Shown here: positions 58,193 to 64,000 of the stretch, piece by piece
How the letters are laid out: the number at the start of each line of letters is the position of its first letter
Position numbering within the stretch: the stretch's first letter is position 1
Source: Verrucomicrobiaceae bacterium
Lineage (GTDB): Bacteria > Verrucomicrobiota > Verrucomicrobiia > Verrucomicrobiales > Verrucomicrobiaceae
Length of the DNA stretch: 64,000 bases
NCBI GenBank assembly: GCA_027486585.1
Contig: JAIXOU010000019.1
Coordinates: 1-64,000, forward strand
Reading direction: 5' to 3'
Program-made: the position numbers and the translations under genes
The notes under the pieces: generated by a model
The model's database searches: none
What the model saw: only the letters and a program-made list of their open reading frames with translations
Told to the model about the DNA's origin: nothing

Positions 58193-60187
58193 ATGAATTT
58201 CGCCATCAAACTCCTCACCGCCCTGCTGCTCGCGCCGCTTGCGGCACTCCACGCCGCCGATCAACCCGCCAAGAAGCCCAACGTCGTCCTCTTCCTTGTC
58301 GATGACATGGGCTGGATGGACTGCGGTGCTTACGGCTCGCGGTATTACCAGACGCCGCACATGGACGCCTTCGCCAAGCAGGCGATGCGTTTCACCGATG
58401 CCTATGCGATGCCTCTGTGTTCGCCCACGCGGGCATCCATCCTCAGCGGGCAATACACGTCCCGGCACGGGGTCACCTCCGCCGTCGGCCATACCAAGCC
58501 CGTGAAGGCCGCCTTGCCGGAACAGTCTCCGGGTAACGCGCCCTTGCTCATGCCCGAGAGCGGCAGCTACCTTGATCCGGCGCAATACACTCTCGCCGAG
58601 GCCCTGCGCGATGCTGGCTACAGGACCGCCCACATCGGCAAGTGGCATCTCGGCCTCACCGAGCCTCATTGGCCGGAGGCCCAGGGGTTCGATGTCACTT
58701 TCCACTGCCATCCCGATCCCGGACCCCCTGGCGGCTATTTCTCGCCCTACGGCGTCCTGCCCCCTGGCTCGGAGCGGCCCAAAGGGAAGAACGCCAAGTA
58801 TGTGGTCGGCAACATTTCCGACGGGCCGGACGGCGAATACATCGTGGACCGGCAGGCGGCCGAGGCGGAGAAATTCATCGACGCCAACAAGGACCGCCCC
58901 TTCTTCCTCAACCTCTGGTGCTACGGCGTGCATGGTCCGTGGGGACACAAGGAGGCCTACACCGCCGAGTTCGCCAAGACCACCGCCCCCCGCGGCGTGC
59001 AGGGCAACCCCATCATGGCCTCCATGCTCCGCAGCGTGGACGAGTGCTTCGGGCGCATTCTGGCCAAGCTCGACGCCCTTGGCCTGGCGGAGAACACCAT
59101 CGTCATCTTCACCTCCGACAACGGCGGCAACGATCACAGCAACAGCGGCGAGGACGCCAAGGCCCAGAAGCGCAAGGCCGACGACCCGATGTTGCGGGAC
59201 TGGCGCAAATGGGCGGGAGACAAGCCGCCCACCAGCAACGCACCGCTCCGCAGCGGCAAAGGCAGGCTGTATGAAGGCGGCACCCGCGTGCCGCTGATGG
59301 TGCGCTGGCCCGGCAAAATCGCGCCCGCCGCCGCCAGCGATGCCATCGTGGGATGCTACGACATCTATCCCACCATCCTGGACCTGACCGGCCTCCCTTT
59401 GCCCCCGCAGCAGAAGATCGACGGCGTTTCCTACGCGCCCGTGCTGCGGGGCACCGGGACCTTGCAGCGAGACGCCTACTTCATCTGGTTCCCGCATCTC
59501 GTCCCCGGCGTCAGCGTGCGGCAGGGGGATTGGAAGCTGATCCGCCGGTTCACCGAGCGCCCCGGCGATTACGAGGGCGTGCATGAACTCTTCAACCTCA
59601 AGGATGACCTCGGCGAAACGAAGAACCTCGCCACGCAGATGCTGGAGAAAGTGAAAGCGCTCGATGCCTTGATCGATGACTTCGTCCGCGACACCGGGGC
59701 ACTCTACCCCAAGCCCAATCCCGCCTACAAACCGCGCGCCGCAAAGCCGCAACCGTCCGGACCCAAGCCGGGCGCTGATCCGGCGGCGGGACTCGTCCCG
59801 AAATTCTGCAAGCTCATCGTCGCCGACGGGGCCGCGCGCGTCGAAGCCGATGGCCGCACGCCCTTCCTCGGCACCGCGCAGATCGAGACCAAAGGCCCCA
59901 TCACCCTGAAACTTCGCGCCCGCAGCGCCAAGGGCGGACCCGGCAAGGTGCAATGGGTCACTCAAGACCAAACCGAATTCCCCGCCACCGGCCAAACGGT
60001 GGCGTTCACTCTCGGCGCAGGCGACGAATGGCAGGACATCACCATGGACATCCCCCTGACCTGTGACCTGCGCATCCTCCGACTCTATCTTCCCGCCGAC
60101 CAATCTCCAGTCGAGATCGCCTCCATCCAATACACCGGCAAGAACGCCAAACCCAAAACCTGGAATTTTACCTCGGAGAAAAAATGA
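58193..60187 (+). CDS. Secreted arylsulfatase A-like sulfatase with extra C-terminal domain
   Basis: About 664 residues. Signal peptide FAIKLLTALLLAPLAALHAA, then KPNVVLFLVDDMGWMD (metal Asp pair), formylglycine motif CSPTR in PLCSPTRASILSGQYTSRHG, KWHLG and SDNGGNDHSN. After the sulfatase domain and a Pro/Lys-rich linker there is an additional region of about 125 residues (IVADGAARVEADGRTPFLGT, DEWQDITMDIPLTCDLRILR) that looks like a jelly-roll binding domain. The frame is open to 58148 but ATG 58193 begins the signal peptide. Its end overlaps the next start (ATGA). Confidence 0.9.
   Translation: MNFAIKLLTALLLAPLAALHAADQPAKKPNVVLFLVDDMGWMDCGAYGSRYYQTPHMDAFAKQAMRFTDAYAMPLCSPTRASILSGQYTSRHGVTSAVGHTKPVKAALPEQSPGNAPLLMPESGSYLDPAQYTLAEALRDAGYRTAHIGKWHLGLTEPHWPEAQGFDVTFHCHPDPGPPGGYFSPYGVLPPGSERPKGKNAKYVVGNISDGPDGEYIVDRQAAEAEKFIDANKDRPFFLNLWCYGVHGPWGHKEAYTAEFAKTTAPRGVQGNPIMASMLRSVDECFGRILAKLDALGLAENTIVIFTSDNGGNDHSNSGEDAKAQKRKADDPMLRDWRKWAGDKPPTSNAPLRSGKGRLYEGGTRVPLMVRWPGKIAPAAASDAIVGCYDIYPTILDLTGLPLPPQQKIDGVSYAPVLRGTGTLQRDAYFIWFPHLVPGVSVRQGDWKLIRRFTERPGDYEGVHELFNLKDDLGETKNLATQMLEKVKALDALIDDFVRDTGALYPKPNPAYKPRAAKPQPSGPKPGADPAAGLVPKFCKLIVADGAARVEADGRTPFLGTAQIETKGPITLKLRARSAKGGPGKVQWVTQDQTEFPATGQTVAFTLGAGDEWQDITMDIPLTCDLRILRLYLPADQSPVEIASIQYTGKNAKPKTWNFTSEKK
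58206..58236 (+). repeat. Signal-peptide-coding repeat, copy 1
   Basis: A 31-base stretch encoding KLLTALLLAP is identical to 61420-61450 in the sulfatase two genes later; the sialidase-like gene between them has a diverged version (60200-60246). Exact DNA identity, including third positions, contrasts with the differing mature sequences. Confidence 0.7.
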
Positions 60188-61407
60188 AACACACCCTCAC
60201 ACTCTTGACCGCCCTGCTGCTGGCGCCGCTGGCAGCGATACATGCCGCCGACAAAACCGAAAAGCCAGGAATTGCCAAGTTTGAAGGGATTGATCCAAAC
60301 GAGGGCACGGCAGCCACCTCGAAGGATACACCGCCGAGGCTGATCCCCAATCCCGGAAGCACCAAGGACTACGCTCGCGTGAAACGCACCTGCACGGGCG
60401 TGCCCAGCATCGCGGTTTCGCGCGGCGGACGAATCTGGGCCATGTGGTATTCCGGCACCACGCCGGGCGAGATCATCGAACGCTGCCCGAACGCTTATGT
60501 CGTCGTCAGCACCAGCGGCGATGGCGGCAGAACCTGGAAGGAAGTGCTGGCCATTGATCCCGATGGCGCGGGGCCGCTCAAGGCCTTCGACCCGCAGCCA
60601 TGGGTTGACCCTGATGGGAAGCTCTGGATCATCTGGCATCACACCGGTGTCAAACACGCCTGGGCCATCACCGCCGACGATGTGGAGAGGGAAAATCCTA
60701 GTTGGTCCGAACCGCGCCAGATCGCCAAAGGCGTGATGATGAACAAGCCCGCACTCCTTTCCAACGGCGATTGGCTGCTTCCAGTCTGCGACAGAAAAAC
60801 GGAAAAGATCAGCGTGATCCAGTCGCTCGTTTCGCGCGACAGAGGCAAGACCTTCACCGTGAAAGGAGCGTTCGAGGTGAGCTACGACCTCAAGCCCTTC
60901 GAACCCATGCTCATCGAGCGCAAGGACGGCTCGCTCTGGATGCTTGTGCGCACCGCGCAGGGCATCGGCGAAAGCGTCTCCACTGATGGTGGCACGAGTT
61001 GGAGTCCGTTGAAGACCCAGGCGATCAAGCATACGGCCGCCCGTTTCTTCATCACCCGGCTTCAGTCGGGCAGTCTGCTGCTGGTGAAGCATTCGGGGAT
61101 CGACGTGGACCCCGCATCGGTCGGCAAGCTGCAGCGGCGCGACCTCACCGCCTTCATCTCCAAGGACGACGGCAAAACCTGGTCCGGCGGCCTCGTCATC
61201 GACGACCGCATCGGCTGCTCCTACCCGGACGGCCAGCAAACCGCCGACGGCACCATTCATCTCATCTGGGACTTCATGCGCTCCCAGAGCCAGGAGATCG
61301 TCATGACAACTTTCCGCGAGGAAGACGTCCTCGCCACCTCTGCTGAAACCATCGCCCGCGTGAAATCAAACCGTCGCCTTGTGAGTAAAGGAGGCACACC
61401 TGAATGA
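60184..61407 (+). CDS. Secreted sialidase-like (BNR propeller) protein
   Basis: A 407-residue protein with signal peptide LTLLTALLLAPLAAIHAAD. Six-bladed sialidase-type propeller features include VSRGGRIWAMWYSG, the Asp-box-like STSGDGGRTW, STDGGTSW and SKDDGKTW, and the final QTADGTIHLIWDF. It may release sialic acid or another terminal sugar, or simply bind glycan. It overlaps both neighbours (ATGA at 60184 and at 61404), so it is translated together with two sulfatases. Confidence 0.85.
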   Translation: MKHTLTLLTALLLAPLAAIHAADKTEKPGIAKFEGIDPNEGTAATSKDTPPRLIPNPGSTKDYARVKRTCTGVPSIAVSRGGRIWAMWYSGTTPGEIIERCPNAYVVVSTSGDGGRTWKEVLAIDPDGAGPLKAFDPQPWVDPDGKLWIIWHHTGVKHAWAITADDVERENPSWSEPRQIAKGVMMNKPALLSNGDWLLPVCDRKTEKISVIQSLVSRDRGKTFTVKGAFEVSYDLKPFEPMLIERKDGSLWMLVRTAQGIGESVSTDGGTSWSPLKTQAIKHTAARFFITRLQSGSLLLVKHSGIDVDPASVGKLQRRDLTAFISKDDGKTWSGGLVIDDRIGCSYPDGQQTADGTIHLIWDFMRSQSQEIVMTTFREEDVLATSAETIARVKSNRRLVSKGGTPE

Positions 61408-62786
61408 GAACAACCACACTCAAACTCCTCACCGCCCTGCTGCTCGCGCCACTGGGGACACTCCACGCTGCCCAAGCGAGCAAGCCCAATATCATCGTCA
61501 TCCTCGCTGATGACATGGGCTATGCCGATGCGGGATTCAACGGCTGCAAAGACATCCCCACGCCGCATCTCGACTCCATGGCGAAGAAGGGCATCCGGTT
61601 TTCGGCTGGTTATGTCACTGCTCCGCAGTGTGCGCCGTCGCGTGCGGGGCTTTTGATGGGCGTGGATCAGAACCGCATCGGGTGCGAGAACAACAACGTC
61701 ACTGACATCGCCGGACTCAGCGAGGGTGCCACGATTGCCGACCGCATGCGTGCCACAGGCTACCGCACCGGCATGGTGGGCAAGTGGCATCTGGGAACCA
61801 ATCCGGGCCAACAGCCGCTGGATCGCGGGTTCGACGAGTATTTCGGCTTCCTGCGCGGCAGCAGTTGGTATCTCCCGCAGGCTGGCCAAAAGAGCATCGG
61901 GCAGATCCTCGAAGGCCGGACGCTCGTGCCCGTGGGTGGCTATCTCACCGATGCGTTTGGCGAGCGGGCGGTTCGCTTCATTACCGAGAACCATGCGAAG
62001 CCTTTCTTTCTCTACGTCGCCTTCAATGCCCCGCACTCACCTTATGAAGCCCCGGCGGAGGAGATCGCGAAGTTCGCCCACATCACCGACACCCAACGCC
62101 GCACTTACGCCGCGATGGTTGCCGTCATGGACCGCAACATCGGGCACATGCTGGCCGCGCTGAAGTCTGCGCATGTTGAGCAGAACACGCTCGTCGTCTT
62201 CCTCAGCGACAACGGCGGTCCCGGCGATGGATACTCGAACAACAAGCCCCTGCGCGGCTGGAAGGGCGAGACCTTTGAAGGCGGCATCCGTGTGCCCTTT
62301 GTCATGCAGTGGCCCGGCACCATCAAACCCGGCCAGACCGTGGATATGCCGGTGTCGTCGCTCGATCTGTTGCCCACCGCTCTTGCCGCCGCAGGTCAGC
62401 CCATACCTGCGCCACTCGAAGGCCAAAGCCTCCTGCCCGCGCTGCGTGGAGAAGCGCCATTTCCCGCACGCACTCTCGCGTGGCGCTTCGTCTTCGGCCC
62501 CGCCGTCGCCAAGTCCCCGTGGGCCATCCGCGATGGCAACTGGAAGCTCGTTCAAGGAAGCGCCGCTTCCTCCGAGGTGCAGCTCTTCGACCTGAGCAAG
62601 GATGCCAGTGAAGCCAACGATCTCTCGACCGCACGCACCGACATCCGAGAGCGCCTCCAAAAAGCCCACGACACCTGGGTCGCCTCCATGCCCGCGCCCT
62701 ACACCCGCGTGAGCAGCGACAAAGTGCTAGACTTCATCAAAGTCAAACAAGCGGGGCGTGCAAAGGCACCCGAGAAGAGCAAATGA
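61404..62786 (+). CDS. Secreted arylsulfatase A-like sulfatase
   Basis: A 460-residue sulfatase with signal peptide LKLLTALLLAPLGTLHAA, KPNIIVILADDMGYADAG (metal Asp pair), formylglycine motif CAPSR in PQCAPSRAGLLMG, KWHLGTNPG and SDNGGPGDGYSNN. A strong ribosome binding site (AAAGGAGG) lies within the end of the preceding gene, 10 bases before ATG 61404. The stop overlaps the next start (ATGA, 62783). It differs clearly from the sulfatase at 58193 after the signal peptide, so the pair likely removes sulfate from different positions. Confidence 0.92.
   Translation: MRTTTLKLLTALLLAPLGTLHAAQASKPNIIVILADDMGYADAGFNGCKDIPTPHLDSMAKKGIRFSAGYVTAPQCAPSRAGLLMGVDQNRIGCENNNVTDIAGLSEGATIADRMRATGYRTGMVGKWHLGTNPGQQPLDRGFDEYFGFLRGSSWYLPQAGQKSIGQILEGRTLVPVGGYLTDAFGERAVRFITENHAKPFFLYVAFNAPHSPYEAPAEEIAKFAHITDTQRRTYAAMVAVMDRNIGHMLAALKSAHVEQNTLVVFLSDNGGPGDGYSNNKPLRGWKGETFEGGIRVPFVMQWPGTIKPGQTVDMPVSSLDLLPTALAAAGQPIPAPLEGQSLLPALRGEAPFPARTLAWRFVFGPAVAKSPWAIRDGNWKLVQGSAASSEVQLFDLSKDASEANDLSTARTDIRERLQKAHDTWVASMPAPYTRVSSDKVLDFIKVKQAGRAKAPEKSK
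61420..61450 (+). repeat. Signal-peptide-coding repeat, copy 2
   Basis: Identical over 31 bases to 58206-58236; see that entry. Confidence 0.7.
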
Positions 62787-64000
62787 AATCCGAGATGCTT
62801 CACAAAGACAAAAAGATCAAAGACCAAAACATGACGACGCGAATCCGCCTTTTTCACCTCTCTTATTTCTGTCTTCTCCTCACCTCGCTGCCCGCTGCAG
62901 CGGAGACGAAGCGGGCGGGTGGCGATGCTTTGGATTTGCCGGAGCCGATGAAGCGGCCGGTGAAATACTTTGGCGACGTTCATCCGGTGCTCGCAGTGCA
63001 TTGTGTGTCGTGCCACGGGCCGGACAAGCAGAAAGGCGGACTGCGGCTCGACTCGCGCGAGATGGCGCTGATGGGCGGCAGTGGCTATGGACCGGCGATT
63101 GTTCCGGGGAAGAGCGCGGAGAGTCCGCTGATCCTTTTCATGGCGCATCTGGAGCCCGAGATGGAGATGCCGCCGAAGAAGGATCCGCTGCCGGACTCGA
63201 CGATAGCGGTCTTGCGCGCCTGGATCGATCAGGGCGCTGTGTGGCCTGGGAAAGGTCTGGATCCCAATCAAAAAGTCCTCGGAAATCAGCCGCTATTTTT
63301 CGAGAAGGCGGTCACGCATTGGTCTTTTCAGCCGGTAGTGAAAGCGACGGTGGAATCGCTGCAGAAGGGGCCCGCGACGATTGATGCGCTCGTCGATGCC
63401 CGTCGAAAGGAAAAGGTCATCACCGCCTCGCCGCGCGCGGATGCTCCGACGCTTTTGAAGAGGCTGCATTTCGATCTCACTGGGCTGCCGCCAAATGATA
63501 CGGAAATGAAAACCTTTGTCGCGGCTTTTGCCAACGATGCCGATGCGGCCATCGCGGCAAAGGTCGATGAACTGCTCGCTTCACCGCATTTCGGCGAACG
63601 CTGGGGGCGTTACTGGCTGGACATCGCGCGCTATGCTGACACGCAGGATTTCTTCCCGACAGTGGATCTCCGCTACCCTTTCGCCTGGACTTACCGCGAC
63701 TATGTGATCGGGGCCTTCAACGAAGACAAACCCTACGGTCAGTTCATCCGCGAGCAGATCGCGGCGGATTTGCTGGACTTGAAGGCGGATGATCCTGCGT
63801 TGGCAGCGCTGGGTTTTCTCACGGTCGGGCCGCGCTTTTTGCGGCGCACCGAGGAGCAGATCAATGACCGGATCGACGTGGTGACCCGTGGCCTGATGGG
63901 GCTGACGGTGGTTTGTGCCCGCTGTCATGATCACAAATACGACCCCATCCCGACGGCCGATTTTTATGCGCTGCACGGCATCTTTAGCAGCTCGGAGATT
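62783..64000 (+). CDS. PSCyt1-PSCyt2 (DUF1549) family protein, 3' end outside window
   Basis: The frame stays open to the end of the window (at least 406 codons). ATG 62783 overlaps the sulfatase stop as ATGA; ATG 62831 gives a cleaner signal peptide (MTTRIRLFHLSYFCLLLTSL) and may be the true start. PSCyt1 has HCVSCHGPDKQKGGLRLDSR; DUF1549 has RLHFDLTGLPPNDTEMKTF, GERWGRYWLDIARYADTQDF and CARCHDHKYDP; the DUF1553 part lies beyond the window. The bases just after 62783 (GACAAAAAGATCAAAGACCA) resemble a worn GACA-type arm. Its DUF1501 partner is expected downstream. Confidence 0.88.
   Translation, partial: MKSEMLHKDKKIKDQNMTTRIRLFHLSYFCLLLTSLPAAAETKRAGGDALDLPEPMKRPVKYFGDVHPVLAVHCVSCHGPDKQKGGLRLDSREMALMGGSGYGPAIVPGKSAESPLILFMAHLEPEMEMPPKKDPLPDSTIAVLRAWIDQGAVWPGKGLDPNQKVLGNQPLFFEKAVTHWSFQPVVKATVESLQKGPATIDALVDARRKEKVITASPRADAPTLLKRLHFDLTGLPPNDTEMKTFVAAFANDADAAIAAKVDELLASPHFGERWGRYWLDIARYADTQDFFPTVDLRYPFAWTYRDYVIGAFNEDKPYGQFIREQIAADLLDLKADDPALAALGFLTVGPRFLRRTEEQINDRIDVVTRGLMGLTVVCARCHDHKYDPIPTADFYALHGIFSSSEI

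Noticed and set aside
58184-60130. A 648-codon open frame on the minus strand opposite the sulfatase
   Set aside because: It is exactly antisense to a clear sulfatase, has no recognisable domain, and results from high-GC codon use in the real gene. The same applies to other long antisense frames (for example 37546-39006 and 35365-36747).
1-64000. tRNA, rRNA or classical insertion sequences
   Set aside because: None recognised: no transposase motifs, no tRNA cloverleaf and no rRNA sequence were seen on either strand.

Overview
The window reads like a Verrucomicrobiota (PVC-group) chromosome. It is packed with families that are strongly expanded in that group: DUF1592/1588/1585 proteins, DUF1552 proteins, PSCyt1-PSCyt2-PSD1 (DUF1549/DUF1553) proteins with heme-like CxxCH motifs, DUF1501 proteins, secreted formylglycine sulfatases, and an ECF sigma/anti-sigma pair. 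This assignment is inferred from gene content only. No rRNA, tRNA or CRISPR was seen.

Layout. (1) 1-13.7 kb, plus strand: a DUF1592-type protein (cut by the window start) and its DUF1552 partner, two iduronate-2-sulfatase-like sulfatases, a small monooxygenase, a cyclase-family hydrolase, a GH36-like alpha-galactosidase, a sugar-isomerase-like TIM barrel and a large unknown glycosidase-like protein. (2) 13.8-26.6 kb, mostly minus strand: a two-component signalling island with six receiver proteins, three kinases or kinase-like proteins, an H-NOX gas sensor, an NlpC/P60-like protein, DoxX and several gene remnants. A 12-bp palindrome, TGGGTTAACCCA, recurs upstream of its genes. (3) 27-43.5 kb, plus strand: a GH32-like enzyme, a galM remnant, an SDR plus FadR-type regulator, then PSCyt1/DUF1501 pairs, a PQQ-propeller protein and a chimeric pseudogene. 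(4) 43.7-56.5 kb, plus strand: an IclR-led run of PSCyt1, DUF1501, DUF1592, DUF1552, CocE hydrolase and a small lectin-like protein. (5) 56.6-64 kb, plus strand: an ECF sigma/anti-sigma pair leading sulfatase, sialidase-like, sulfatase and PSCyt1 genes, most overlapping by ATGA. Together, sections 1, 3, 4 and 5 look like export-based breakdown of sulfated, galactose- or fructose-containing polysaccharide.

The strongest unexplained signal is a dispersed family of long imperfect palindromes. Their arms are built from short tandem units, typically starting GACA (GACAGAAGAATGGG, GACAAAAAGATTGGA, GACAATCA). Copies sit at gene junctions (5.1, 32.7-33.5, 35.0, 43.5 and 49.4 kb), in frame inside coding sequences (1.6, 45.2 and 46.0 kb), and form parts of signal peptides (5.1 and 30.1 kb). 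At 32670-33535 the two arms of one such palindrome are split apart and enclose a GxxExxY-family PD-(D/E)XK nuclease-like gene. The same arms at 5.1 kb enclose only a ~15-nt loop. This looks like an empty/loaded pair of an uncharacterised mobile element.
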